This document shows positions 8,565 through 18,132 of a stretch of 64,000 nt of DNA, piece after piece. Position 1 is the stretch's first letter. Each line of letters opens with the position of its first letter. The DNA comes from Bacillota bacterium (lineage in GTDB: Bacteria > Bacillota > Clostridia > Christensenellales > UMGS416). The DNA is taken from assembly GCA_023410875.1 (NCBI GenBank), contig JAEYPH010000039.1, forward strand, positions 1 to 64,000. Direction: 5' to 3'. The notes below the pieces were generated by a model, which did no database searches, had not been told where the DNA came from, and saw only the letters and a list, made by a program, of their open reading frames with translations. Both the position numbers and the translations under genes were made by a program.

Positions 8565-10607
8565 TCAGTTCATGCGGAAATCCAGATGGACCGGCGGCGT
8601 GCATTCCCGCTTGACCTCATCGAGCAGCGCGTCGGTGACGCCGGCTGCGCCGGCACGCTGCATCGCCATCATGCGGAACCAGAGGTCGGTAAGCTTGATC
8701 TCGCCCTCGCGCACATCGGCCAGCTCGATGCTGCCACCCAACAGCTCGTCCGCCCGCTCCATGTCCCCAAGGTCCAGCAGCGCCTCGATCAGCAGCACCT
8801 TCAGGCGGCCGACGGCCTGCACCTGCGGCGGCAGTGCGCCGTACACCCGCACGGCGTCGGCGCTGCGGCCGGCCTGCACCAGGGCGCTTAAGGCCTCCTT
8901 GGCCAGGTTAGGCTCCGGCAGCATATCAACGGCCTCCAGCAGCAGGTTTGCCGCCTTTTGCTCGTCGCCGGCCATCTGGCTGAGCGCGGCCCGGCAGCGC
9001 AGCGCCCACGGGTTTCTCGCCAGCGCAAACGACCGCTCAAAGGCGCACTCGGCTTCCTCTGACTTGCCGGCTTGGGCCAGCGTTACACCGTATTGGTATT
9101 GCCCATACCAATGGTCGCTGCCGCCCTCAGCGATCGTATCGGCCAGCAGCCGCTCCCATTCAGGGCCGATCTGGTAGCTGTCTGGCTCAGCCAGCGGCAC
9201 TGGGCACGCAAGCCTGCGGTTCCGGACCAGCTCCAGCCAGGCGCGCTCCGCCTGGCCCATGGCAGACTGCGGGAAGGAAAGTCCGCCGTCGCGGAACCGG
9301 TCTCCCAGCAGCTCCCGTTGCACATGGGCCCAGTTGGCGCCGGTCTGGGCAATCTCGCCCGGCACGCCATCGAGCTGCTCCTCGGCAGTCTTAAGCAATG
9401 CCTCGAGCTTTTGGCGGGGGCAGGCTTCCTCCAGCGAACGCTCGACCGCAGCGCAAGCCGCATCCCAATCGTGGCCGTGAACCGCTTCGCGATCGGTGCG
9501 GATGGGCCCATAGGCCTCCATCCAGCTGATCGTGCGCCCGCCGGCCATCGGCAGGTGCTCCAACTGCGTATGGGCCAGCCCCGCCTGTATCTCCAGATAG
9601 GCGCAGCCGGGCCGGGCCAGGAAGCTCTGCCAGTTTCGGCCGCCGGCACCCATGCCCCAGACAAAGAGCTTTCGTCCTTGCAGCACGTCGGTGGAGGTCT
9701 GGATGAAGCCATAACCATCGGAACCCACAGCAGATATCCAGCGTCGCTGCCCTTTGGGCAAATCAAAGAAGAAATCCATCGCCTGCGGTATCTGCGTGGT
9801 GCGGCTGATATCCAGATCCAGCGTGCCTTTCTTGCCGCTGGCGGCGCTGAGCTTCTGCCAGTCTAGCGTCATATAGGGGATGGGCTGCTTGGATACCTTG
9901 CCGCCATAGCCCCAGCGATATGCCCGCTGCGCCGGCACGATGACACGGACATCCTCGCGCTCGTCCACGGCGATGTTGCTCCACCAGTAGACGGCGGTAT
10001 CCTCCATAGAAGAGTTGTCAATACGCACACGGACGAAGAGGTGGTGTGAATCATCGGGCAACAGCATTTCTACTCGATAAATCAGGCGGCGTACGCGCTC
10101 ATATTGGTACATGTGCAGCACCGGCGTGCCGTCAGCAAGCGCCAGACGCTCGGCGAACAATGCGTCCAAGGTAAAGGGCGTGTGCCCGATGATGCCGATG
10201 TTCCACTCGACGCCGCCGGATATCCACGCGTTGCGCAGCGCGAGGTTGCAAGGCTGGAACACGGGGTTGCGATGCAGCAGCTCCTGCCCGGTGGCTTTAT
10301 CCACGAGCGACCAAAGCCGCCCACCCAACTCTGGCAACACGACCGCGCGGATATGGTCGTTCTCTAGGACCGCGGCGTTCCAGGCGTGCTCCCGCTTGTC
10401 GCGGTCATAGCCGTCCTGTATCAGGTAGGGCAGTATGCCATTGACCCGCCCCCAACCCATGTAGCGGGACTCTTCAGCTGTGATCGTTTGCTCATCCACC
10501 GGAATCGACGCGTGCAAGTCCGCTGCCTCGCGGATATCGGGCAGCGGGTTGGGCTTTCCCAGCGACGCCGACGGCATGGAGTAAGGCTCGAAGGTCAGTC
10601 TTGTCAT
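8565..10607 (-). CDS. DUF5107 domain protein with C-terminal TPR repeats
   Basis: A 680-residue protein without signal peptide. Residues about 30-380 form the DUF5107 domain, a beta-sandwich related to aldose epimerases; AVVLPELGGRLWSLVDK and the GVEWNIG segment are typical. Residues about 470-650 form helical pairs with TPR character (YQYGVTLAQAGKSEEAECAF). Family members are found in sugar-use operons and are thought to bind carbohydrate, but no reaction is established. GGAGG precedes the ATG. It lies third from the end of the presumed amino-sugar operon, after a strong hairpin that follows the binding protein gene. Confidence 0.85.
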   Translation of the reverse strand: MTRLTFEPYSMPSASLGKPNPLPDIREAADLHASIPVDEQTITAEESRYMGWGRVNGILPYLIQDGYDRDKREHAWNAAVLENDHIRAVVLPELGGRLWSLVDKATGQELLHRNPVFQPCNLALRNAWISGGVEWNIGIIGHTPFTLDALFAERLALADGTPVLHMYQYERVRRLIYRVEMLLPDDSHHLFVRVRIDNSSMEDTAVYWWSNIAVDEREDVRVIVPAQRAYRWGYGGKVSKQPIPYMTLDWQKLSAASGKKGTLDLDISRTTQIPQAMDFFFDLPKGQRRWISAVGSDGYGFIQTSTDVLQGRKLFVWGMGAGGRNWQSFLARPGCAYLEIQAGLAHTQLEHLPMAGGRTISWMEAYGPIRTDREAVHGHDWDAACAAVERSLEEACPRQKLEALLKTAEEQLDGVPGEIAQTGANWAHVQRELLGDRFRDGGLSFPQSAMGQAERAWLELVRNRRLACPVPLAEPDSYQIGPEWERLLADTIAEGGSDHWYGQYQYGVTLAQAGKSEEAECAFERSFALARNPWALRCRAALSQMAGDEQKAANLLLEAVDMLPEPNLAKEALSALVQAGRSADAVRVYGALPPQVQAVGRLKVLLIEALLDLGDMERADELLGGSIELADVREGEIKLTDLWFRMMAMQRAGAAGVTDALLDEVKRECTPPVHLDFRMN

Positions 10608-10626
10608 TGGGTACCTCCATAGGTAC

Positions 10627-10654
10627 GGCCCACCCGGCGCAAACCGGGCGGGCC
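10627..10654 (-). terminator. Intercistronic hairpin after the binding protein gene
   Basis: GGCCCACCCGG (10627-10637) and CCGGGCGGGCC (10644-10654) pair except for one mismatch. There is no T-run. It lies between the binding lipoprotein gene and the enzyme genes and may stabilise the upstream message or lower downstream expression. Confidence 0.55.
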
Positions 10655-10679
10655 GCTTGAGTAAACTCCGGGTCGCGGC

Positions 10680-12314
10680 TTACTTGGCAGTCTTCCAAGC
10701 ATCGAGCTGCTTCTGGACTTCGGTGATGATCTTCTCCGAACCGTTGTCCTTAAGCTTCTTGTTGAAGTCGTCGATGGCCTTGTTGACCTCGGCGGCGGAA
10801 CCCAGCTGACCGAAGCGCAGCGAATCGCGGTACTCAAGCACTACGTTCGTGCAGGCGGCCAGTTCGTTCGCGACAGGGGTTGTGTCGAACACGAAGCCCA
10901 GGTGAGCGGGTATTTTGGCTTCGCTGTTGTACTTGTTGATCAGGTTCATCATCTCGTTGTTGGGACCAACCATGTTTGTCGGGGCTTCCACGATGGTCAG
11001 GTTGCCAATGGGGGCGCCGTACCAGTAGTAATAAGCCCTGTTGGCGGTGTCCGCGTTGTTGGAGCCTTCGAACGTCATCTTGTCGTCGGCGCCGCGCCTA
11101 TAGTTGACGCCTTCCACGCCGAAACGCATCATGGTGGCAAATTTGGTGTCCGTATTCACAAAGTTGAGAACCTTCATGGCCGCTTCAGGATTCTTGCAGT
11201 TGGCGGAGATGGCCGTGCCCGCGGAGAAATAGTTGTTTGTATCCGTCCAGACGCGGGCGGGTGGTACAACGGTGGCTTCAAAGTTCGGGCTCTGGAAGCT
11301 CGGGGACACATAAGTTAGGCCCCAGTTCGGGAACGCGAGCACCATTTTGCTCTGGCCATACTCGCCCATTTTGGCGGCGTCCTGATAGTCGTAGGGGATG
11401 ATATTGGCTGCCGCCATACGCTGCATGGCAAGGCAACCATCCCGGAATTCCTTGGTGTCGTACAGGTTGAAAACGGTATTGGAATCCTTGCCCGCGATGT
11501 CCATGATGCCGTCAATGTTGCAAACGGCCAGGTTATTGTCGTTGAGGAATGTCTCGACCGCGAACCAGCACGGAACTTCCATCGTCCAGTTCATCAGATA
11601 GATCGGCTCGTCCACCTTGCCGTACTTGGCTGTACGTTTTTCCATCGCGTCCGTGAAGAAAGCCTCGGCGCCGGCGATTCCTTTGAGCGATTCGGCCGCT
11701 TTGAGGTCTATCCCGAGCTCATCCGCCAGTGTTTTGTTGTAATAAAAGCCCATAATATAGCAGTTGTCTTTCAGCGACGGAATGCCATAAATATGATCGT
11801 TGATCTTCATGCCGTTCCAGACTTCGTCTTTGAAAAGCTTCTTTGTATCCGGATATTTATCCAGCAATGCTTCGATGGGATAGAAGGAACCGGCTTTGCT
11901 CTGGACCACATAGTCAAGTTTTGACTGCGAGCCAAAGCCGATGATACCAAGATCCTGACCCGATGACACCATAACCGTCATCTTGGATTCCCAGTCGGCG
12001 GACGTCCAGTAGATCAGGTTGACATTGGCGTTAATCTTCTCTTTCAGGTATTCATTGATAGCGTTGTTTACCGCCTTGTGGTCGGGCAGCGGCTCACCCA
12101 GCCCGATATACCAGTCCAGAGTTGCCAACTCGCCGGTATCCGCCGGCGGTTGCGGCGCGTCTGTGGCCTTGCCGGAATCGGTCGCTGGTTTCGCGGAGGC
12201 TGCTTGCGTGCCGGAGGGTGTGGTCGCATTGCCAGTACAGGCAACGAGGCCGACTACGAGAACCGCGATGACAAGTAGGAATAGAATTTTTTGAGGTTTT
12301 GCGCGGGTTTCCAT
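10680..12314 (-). CDS. Sugar ABC importer, solute-binding lipoprotein (DUF3502 C-terminus)
   Basis: A 544-residue binding lipoprotein of a CUT1-type importer, anchored outside the membrane. The N-terminal hydrophobic stretch ends in the lipobox VGLVAC, followed by a Thr/Ala/Pro-rich linker. The C-terminal ~140 residues, with LGFVFDTTPVANEL and the ELAACTNVVLEYRDSL helix, resemble the DUF3502 domain of LplA/LipO proteins. AAGGAGGAG precedes the ATG. It is the third gene of the operon, after both permeases. The ligand is unknown; kinase and SIS genes downstream suggest an amino sugar or amino-sugar oligomer. Confidence 0.9.
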   Translation of the reverse strand: METRAKPQKILFLLVIAVLVVGLVACTGNATTPSGTQAASAKPATDSGKATDAPQPPADTGELATLDWYIGLGEPLPDHKAVNNAINEYLKEKINANVNLIYWTSADWESKMTVMVSSGQDLGIIGFGSQSKLDYVVQSKAGSFYPIEALLDKYPDTKKLFKDEVWNGMKINDHIYGIPSLKDNCYIMGFYYNKTLADELGIDLKAAESLKGIAGAEAFFTDAMEKRTAKYGKVDEPIYLMNWTMEVPCWFAVETFLNDNNLAVCNIDGIMDIAGKDSNTVFNLYDTKEFRDGCLAMQRMAAANIIPYDYQDAAKMGEYGQSKMVLAFPNWGLTYVSPSFQSPNFEATVVPPARVWTDTNNYFSAGTAISANCKNPEAAMKVLNFVNTDTKFATMMRFGVEGVNYRRGADDKMTFEGSNNADTANRAYYYWYGAPIGNLTIVEAPTNMVGPNNEMMNLINKYNSEAKIPAHLGFVFDTTPVANELAACTNVVLEYRDSLRFGQLGSAAEVNKAIDDFNKKLKDNGSEKIITEVQKQLDAWKTAK

Positions 12315-12427
12315 GCGTGTGCTCCTCCTTACAGGACTGATGACAAGCTGGTTTCCACAGGTAAAGATTTATGGGAACCATGCCAAGGCCTTTGAGCCTA
12401 AACACCAATAAGAAGAAATTACCTCGT

Positions 12428-13387
12428 TCACTCTTTAATGCTGCCCATTGTCAGTCCGCTGATGAAATACCTCTGGAAGAACGGATACGCGAGTAGGATG
12501 GGCAGGATTACGGCAATTGTGCAGCTCATGCGCAGGCTTTGGTTCGGCAAGTTCCTCAGCATCTCCATGCCGTCCGGCGTGGCGGCCGCCTGAGCGTTGC
12601 TTCTTAGGAAATCCAGCTGGTTCTGCAGGCGGATAAGCATGGTCTGCAACGGAACCAGATTGGGGTTGTTGGTTACATACAACATGCCGGTAAACCAGTC
12701 GTTCCAGCGTGCCACAACGTTGAATAGCGCGATAGTGGCAATCCCCGCCATTGAGAGCGGCAATACCATCTGCAGAAATATCCGGAAGTGCCCGGCGCCT
12801 TCGATCCGTGCGGACTCAAATATCGACTCGGGAATGGTCGTGCGCATGAATGTGCGCAATATGATAACGTTGTATGCGCTTACCGTGCCGGAGAGCAAGA
12901 ACACCCACACGGTATCACCCATACCGAGATAATTCACCTGCAAGATATAGGAGGGCACAAGGCCGCCGGAAAACAGCATGGTGATGAACATATACCATGT
13001 AAGGCCTTTTCTGGCTTTGAAGTTTTTTTGGCAGATGACATACGCAAACATCGTGGAGACAGCCAAGCTCAGCGCGGTTCCCCCCACAGTGTAGAAAAAT
13101 GTCATCACGTAGGAGATTCCCAGCTGGCGTCCGATTTTAAAAATGTAATCGTAGGCTTTGAGCGAAAATTCAGCCGGAAACAACGAATACCCGACTTTGG
13201 CGATGGACGCCTCGGAAGAGAAAGAGATCATCACGATCAGCGCGACGGGTAAAACAACCACCAACGCGACGCACCACAGAACCGCGTTAAAAGCGGCGTC
13301 CCAGCCCCTGGGAAGCAGTGCTAGTTTATTGAGAGCGGATTTTTCTTCGGACCGCAACGCTTTGTTTGCCGCAGATGCTGTCACCAA
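12428..13387 (-). CDS. Sugar ABC importer permease, YtcP/MalG type
   Basis: A 319-residue inner-membrane permease with six predicted helices. The EAA loop that docks the ATPase reads ESARIEGAGHFRIFLQMVLP, and the end RYFISGLTMGSIKE is typical of YtcP. No ATG is available at the N-terminus: AAAGGAGG lies 9 nt before a TTG (13387) that is directly followed by a GTG (13384), so one of these should be the start. It partners the permease just upstream (19 bp gap) and the lipoprotein downstream. Confidence 0.92.
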   Translation of the reverse strand: MVTASAANKALRSEEKSALNKLALLPRGWDAAFNAVLWCVALVVVLPVALIVMISFSSEASIAKVGYSLFPAEFSLKAYDYIFKIGRQLGISYVMTFFYTVGGTALSLAVSTMFAYVICQKNFKARKGLTWYMFITMLFSGGLVPSYILQVNYLGMGDTVWVFLLSGTVSAYNVIILRTFMRTTIPESIFESARIEGAGHFRIFLQMVLPLSMAGIATIALFNVVARWNDWFTGMLYVTNNPNLVPLQTMLIRLQNQLDFLRSNAQAAATPDGMEMLRNLPNQSLRMSCTIAVILPILLAYPFFQRYFISGLTMGSIKE

Positions 13388-13406
13388 TTACAATCGCCTC
13401 CTTTCA

Positions 13407-14348
13407 TCAGAACATCGCGCTGTCCGGGTCAATCTTCGTAACAATCCAGTTGACCACCAGCACCAGTATTAAGCCAACTACAGACTGGTACATGCCGGCG
13501 GCGGCTGTCATGCCAACATTGCTCATTTTGGTAAGGCCATTGTATATGTAAGAGTCTATCACCTGTGTCACAGGGTAAAGCGTGCCAGTGTTCCGTGTGA
13601 CAACGTAGAATAAGCCAAAATCTGCCCGGAAGATATTGGCCATCGCCATGATGATGGAAATGCTCGCCACAAATCGAAGGTGTGGCAGTGTAACATACTG
13701 TGCCTGCTGGAACTTTGTGGCGCCGTCCAGCATGGCCGCTTCATAGAAGTCTCTGTTTATCCCTGAGATGACGGCAAGAAAAAGCACGGTCTGGAACCCG
13801 ACGCCTCGCCAGGCGTTCAGCCCGATAAGCAGTCCCGGCCATAGAGCAACCTTTTGGTACCAGTTTGTGTTACCTGCAAGGCCGAGTGCTTCCATCACGG
13901 AGTTTGTCATGCCGTTAGACCTGTCCAGAAAGGCGAAAACGACGATGTTTATAACGGCATATGAGAGGAAGTACGGCATCATAAAAACCGTTTGAAGGAT
14001 TTTGGCCCCACGCTGACTCCTAAGCATGGAGAGCATCATAGCAATACATAGGGCAAGCAGCATGTTCACAATAATAAAAATTAGGTTGTAAAGCACAGTA
14101 TTGCGTGTTATCAGCCACGCATCCGACGTTGTAAAAAGAAACTTAAAATTATCGAATCCAACGAAATCGCTACCGAATATGCCCAAGGTGTTATTAAACT
14201 TCTGGAAGGCTATGACAAGGCCGCCCATCGGTATGTAGCAGAAGATAAAAAGCCATACGACCGCCGGTAATGCCATCACATACAGCGCGAGATCCTCCTT
14301 TCGGAAGATCTTGCCTCGCCGCTTGGTAGACGTACGCACTTCGGCCAT
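13407..14348 (-). CDS. Sugar ABC importer permease, LplB/MalF type
   Basis: A 313-residue membrane permease. The EAA loop reads YEAAMLDGATKFQQAQYVTLP. The first helix LYVMALPAVVWLFIFCYIP and the segment GLVIAFQKFN are hallmarks of LplB. Two ATGs lie in tandem; the second (14348) has the better spacing to GGAGGG. It is the first gene of a seven-gene operon that runs to 6033. No ATPase gene is present in the operon. Confidence 0.92.
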   Translation of the reverse strand: MAEVRTSTKRRGKIFRKEDLALYVMALPAVVWLFIFCYIPMGGLVIAFQKFNNTLGIFGSDFVGFDNFKFLFTTSDAWLITRNTVLYNLIFIIVNMLLALCIAMMLSMLRSQRGAKILQTVFMMPYFLSYAVINIVVFAFLDRSNGMTNSVMEALGLAGNTNWYQKVALWPGLLIGLNAWRGVGFQTVLFLAVISGINRDFYEAAMLDGATKFQQAQYVTLPHLRFVASISIIMAMANIFRADFGLFYVVTRNTGTLYPVTQVIDSYIYNGLTKMSNVGMTAAAGMYQSVVGLILVLVVNWIVTKIDPDSAMF

Positions 14349-14422
14349 CATTCCCTCCGGGTCCTATCATAATGCGATTAAAACAGGCAAACCGGTCTAT
14401 ACCACTTACAGTTATTGGCATT

Positions 14423-14451
14423 ATATTAGCACCCATCATATGGAATGTCAA
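14423..14451 (-). promoter_or_regulatory. Probable promoter of the 14.3-6.0 kb operon
   Basis: On the minus strand TTGACA (14446-14451) is followed after 17 bp by TAATAT (14423-14428). A 14-bp perfect palindrome, ATATGTATACATAT (14464-14477), sits just upstream and is a candidate regulator site. Confidence 0.6.
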
Positions 14452-14560
14452 CGTCTAATTGTTATATGTATACATATTTATTAATTACTCCTTTAAAGCT
14501 GTTTTTTGTATATCATAAGAGCATCTGAATTGACGCTGGGTGCCCACACCGCTCCAGGAA

Positions 14561-15017
14561 TTACCCCAAGGGGGACCACCGCGCCTCATCCACGCTGTTC
14601 GCGCACACTTGGAGGATCAGCCCTTTGGGGACGCAATTCCCGCAACAGAACCAGAGTCTCCGCCACAGTATGTTCGCCCCACCGGTAAAAAGCCCCTTGC
14701 CGATGCCTGTATCTTGTGCATAACGGGCAGACATTGCAGGATGCTGCCGCTGCCCGCGCCGGGCTCCCACCGGGCAAGGCCGATATCCTTCGTACTCAGC
14801 AGCACGACATGATGGCCAGTGTGACGGGGTCACCTAGGTGATAGATTTCGTGGTCGGCATAGTGGGTACGCTCCACGAGCAACGGCAGGTAGCGCCGGAA
14901 CAGCGTCAGTGATATCTGCGCATAGAAGTCGAACTCTACGAGCTCACCGCGGCCGGGATGCCAGGCCGGCCGCCGTCCGCAACTGCCCTGTATGTGCCGT
15001 TTGGTGAACAGTGCCAT
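14561..15017 (-). pseudogene. Frameshifted relic of an unrecognised protein
   Basis: On the minus strand a protein-like frame runs from 15017 (LVEFDFYAQISLTLFRRYLP, then DHEIYHLGDPVTLAI) and breaks near 14796. Another minus frame at 14586-14777 reads like protein again (HRQGAFYRWGEHTVAETLVL). Plausible composition in successive frames suggests a gene broken by frameshifts. I do not recognise the family. It lies directly downstream of the GH78-like gene (24 bp), so it was probably part of that operon. The remaining 14478-14560 shows nothing. Confidence 0.4.
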
Positions 15018-15040
15018 GCAGCGGGGTTATGGTACTGTTC

Positions 15041-17341
15041 TTAAAAGTCAATCTTTATTTCTCCACTGGGCGTCGGCACCCATCCAACAGCGCCGCCCAC
15101 AACATGGCGAATGGGAGTCTCCGTATACTTCTTGAAACCGGGTTCCAGCGGCTTGACCCCCAGAATGTAGGCATAGAAGAAGTACACCGGGATGGCCGAC
15201 CAGCCGTGACACAGGCTCCCGGCTTTGTCAAAGTCATCCGCACCTTTGATCGTCTCCCAGAAACTGGTGGCACCACTGTATAGCATATACCCCCAGTCGG
15301 TAGCAATGTCCTCGAATACTATGGATGCATACCTGTCTGGCTCCTGCAGCAGCGCTTCATACTTATAAATCGCATAGCTGAGCGTTGTCCTCACAAGCCC
15401 ATTGTCCTTGTGCGCCAGCCGTTCACGCACCGTTTCTGCCTGCGCAGCAGGCACCGCGCCGGCACACAGAGCAAGCGCCTGCGTCAACTCCGCAAAATGG
15501 TCGGCGCAACTCTTGCCTGCGAAGGTCTGATACACCTTGTTTGTTTCATCCCAAAACTGCTGATGGAACGCATGTTTTAGTTCTGTATGGCATTTGTTGT
15601 ATCTAGCTTCATTGTCGTGGTCCCCCGCCCATTCGGCGATCTTGGCTCCTGCCTGCAGCGCCATGCAAAAAAATAAATTGAGCGGCGCATCCAGCCTGTC
15701 GGGGTTCCGTGCCGAGGGGTCTGTGAATACCAAAGAATCATCGAGCCCATCTGCCCATTCGTAGAAATTCCAATACCGGGCACCGGTAGGCGACTTCATC
15801 AAGCCCTTCTCCATCATGCCGATATAGGTATCCAGCATCCTGGTCACGGTAGGCAGCAGCCTTTGGGCTGTCTCTATCCTCCCGCTGTAAAGTACAAGGT
15901 CATGGATTGCCAGTATCCATGCCATGCTGAAGGACGGAATCGTGATGCGATCCCGGGCAGGGGCACAGATCTCCATCATACCGTCTTCACCAAGATTCTC
16001 TGCGAATAAGGAAAAAGCACTTTCAGCAAAGTCATATTCTCCAAAGCAATAATACCCGCACAGTGCCTGGTTCCTGGAGTCCATAGCATACAGCGCCTGC
16101 TCGCGCCAGGGTGTGTCCTCATAATGCTCATGCATGCATAGTTCAAGCGTCCTTACGGACACATCATAAATCTTATTGAACAAACGGTCGCCGCAGGCGA
16201 AGCTGCCCCTGCGCTCCAGCGGATACGAAACCGGCCTAATCCCGGCATGATACAGCGTGATGCCACGCTTTATGCCATGAATGTGGAGTTGGACATACCG
16301 CCCGGCGATCCGCTTGAAATAATGGGTGAACACCTGCCGGCCCTCACGGCAGATATAAGTAAAGGCAAAGTTCCTGCCGCCGACACTGGCCCGCACCCTC
16401 AGGTCATCGAGCTGTTCACCGTAGGCGACATCGATCGCCACGCCATCTTCGCTGTCAACATCCAGAGAGAACAACCCGGCCTCCTCCCTTTGCATATCAA
16501 CAAGCAGATAGATGCCATCGTTGCCCACTGGCACGGCGTTGATCTGCAATCCACCATGGGGCAGAACAAGGTTTTGCCCGCAGCCTTTGCCGAAAACCTC
16601 TTCAGCAAGCCGAGCAGACAGGTAGTCGCTTTGCATCTTTTCTGCCGTGGTGGGCTTCGGGCCGCTGAGGCTGCCACCTGCCGGCTCCTTCCTGCAAAAA
16701 AAACCCTGTGCGGTAATCGCTCCATGCACGACATCACCCAGCAGCAGTTTTTTGATCGGCCGCTCATATAGCGCAACAGCATCGGCCATGCTTTCATGAA
16801 CACAAGCTGCAGCCCAAGCATCCGTCATGGCAAAATCGTTGACACGCCAGCCGTCCTGATTGGTTCCATCGTAGCGGAACGCAAACGACAGCTGCGGAGA
16901 TATCTTTTCAACAGCGCCGCTGGTGTACACCAGGGACTGCCTGCACATGGTGTCGCTTCCGCTGGCGATACCCGCCTTTCCGACTTTCAGGGCATAAATT
17001 AACCCTGCCCTGCCTTTCATGTACTGGTAGCTGCCCTGCCCCTGATGATACCCCAGGATGCACAGTGCATTATTCCCGCACACCAGTAGCTTTCGAACAT
17101 CCAGCACATCATAAGACTTGTGGTTGGGGTAATCATCATACTGGTTGAAGCCAACAAATACTCCATTAAGCCACACAGCGTACTCCGTGTCTATGGAGAT
17201 GTGCAACATGCCATCGGTTTCTTTCAAATCCTCCAGGGTATCCAGCACAAACTCATGGCAAAAATCCACATATTGATTAAGAGGCTCAGTTTCCTGCCCC
17301 AGCCAAACCCACTGCGCTCCCACCGTTTTGAACATATCCAT
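15041..17341 (-). CDS. GH78-like alpha-L-rhamnosidase family protein
   Basis: A 766-residue protein, apparently cytoplasmic because no signal peptide is seen. The N-terminal ~350 residues are beta-sandwich in character (VWLNGVFVGF is the carbohydrate-binding-like strand of bacterial rhamnosidases). The central (alpha/alpha)6 barrel contains HEHYEDTPWREQALYAMDSR, which corresponds to the catalytic acidic region of GH78, and WNFYEWADG. The C-terminus is a small beta domain. The ATG at 17341 is preferred because GGGAGGG precedes it by about 9 nt; an upstream in-frame ATG at 17374 has no such site. It follows an SGNH hydrolase and a TIM-barrel isomerase in one operon. Activity on rhamnose or another deoxy sugar is inferred from the family. 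Confidence 0.8.
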   Translation of the reverse strand: MDMFKTVGAQWVWLGQETEPLNQYVDFCHEFVLDTLEDLKETDGMLHISIDTEYAVWLNGVFVGFNQYDDYPNHKSYDVLDVRKLLVCGNNALCILGYHQGQGSYQYMKGRAGLIYALKVGKAGIASGSDTMCRQSLVYTSGAVEKISPQLSFAFRYDGTNQDGWRVNDFAMTDAWAAACVHESMADAVALYERPIKKLLLGDVVHGAITAQGFFCRKEPAGGSLSGPKPTTAEKMQSDYLSARLAEEVFGKGCGQNLVLPHGGLQINAVPVGNDGIYLLVDMQREEAGLFSLDVDSEDGVAIDVAYGEQLDDLRVRASVGGRNFAFTYICREGRQVFTHYFKRIAGRYVQLHIHGIKRGITLYHAGIRPVSYPLERRGSFACGDRLFNKIYDVSVRTLELCMHEHYEDTPWREQALYAMDSRNQALCGYYCFGEYDFAESAFSLFAENLGEDGMMEICAPARDRITIPSFSMAWILAIHDLVLYSGRIETAQRLLPTVTRMLDTYIGMMEKGLMKSPTGARYWNFYEWADGLDDSLVFTDPSARNPDRLDAPLNLFFCMALQAGAKIAEWAGDHDNEARYNKCHTELKHAFHQQFWDETNKVYQTFAGKSCADHFAELTQALALCAGAVPAAQAETVRERLAHKDNGLVRTTLSYAIYKYEALLQEPDRYASIVFEDIATDWGYMLYSGATSFWETIKGADDFDKAGSLCHGWSAIPVYFFYAYILGVKPLEPGFKKYTETPIRHVVGGAVGWVPTPSGEIKIDF

Positions 17342-17374
17342 ACTCAGGCACCCTCCCGGCTCCATATCTAGCAA

Positions 17375-18100
17375 TCAATCGAACAGCATCAGGTCAAACA
17401 GCGCAGCCGCAAACAGCTTGTGTAGCTGCCTGGAGGGGTGGTTAATGTGGTTGCTGAGCAACGCTGTCGTATCCACACCCGCCGCCTGAAGACGCTTCCA
17501 CTTCATGTAGCAATCACACAAGGGAACGCCGCAGGCCCGTGCGGCCACCCGTGCCCGTTCCATATAGGCGTCCATACTGCCGTCGTTTTGCATCCGTGCT
17601 GTAACTGCGGCATAGTCCACCACCGACGGCGGCACGGTGCGGGGAGAAACATAGGTATTGAGCATGTTCGGCGTCATGAAGATGGTCTCAATGCCCCGCT
17701 CCATCAGCCTTTTGAAGATGGTCTCCAACACCTGGCCGTACTCCTCCACCTTCTCCAGCCCACCGTTGACATCATTGAGCCCAAAGCAGACCACCGCAAG
17801 ATCCGGGTTGTAGCGCAGCACGTCCCTATCCAGCCTGATAAGCCCGTCCGCCGCGCTGGAACCGCTGATCCCCGCATTGATGATGTGAATGGGCGCGTTT
17901 GGATAAACGCCGTTCAGCAACCTTCTCCACTGGGCATGATACACAGCATCAAAGTCCATCACAATACCAATACCGTCACCTGCCGCCGCATAAATCTCAA
18001 AAACACCGTGGGTCACGCTGTCTCCCAAGAACGCCGCACACAGCGGTTCAGCAACCGTATAGTTTTGGTTTTTTTGAGACAATTTTCGAATGAACTCCAT
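17375..18100 (-). CDS. SGNH/GDSL hydrolase
   Basis: A 241-residue esterase-like protein. Block I is FLGDSVTHG near residue 25, with the nucleophile serine. The block III region reads CFGLNDVNGG near residue 115, with the oxyanion asparagine. Block V, with the catalytic Asp and His, is likely in the SNHINHPSRQLHKLF segment near the C-terminus. Such proteins remove acyl groups, often acetyl, from glycans. No signal peptide is visible, so it would act on imported oligosaccharides. ATG 18100 is preferred over a GTG at 18118, as GGGAG lies between them. It is placed between the isomerase and the rhamnosidase. Confidence 0.82.
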   Translation of the reverse strand: MEFIRKLSQKNQNYTVAEPLCAAFLGDSVTHGVFEIYAAAGDGIGIVMDFDAVYHAQWRRLLNGVYPNAPIHIINAGISGSSAADGLIRLDRDVLRYNPDLAVVCFGLNDVNGGLEKVEEYGQVLETIFKRLMERGIETIFMTPNMLNTYVSPRTVPPSVVDYAAVTARMQNDGSMDAYMERARVAARACGVPLCDCYMKWKRLQAAGVDTTALLSNHINHPSRQLHKLFAAALFDLMLFD

Positions 18101-18132
18101 ATGCCAATTCTCCCGCACTCATATCTTAGCAC

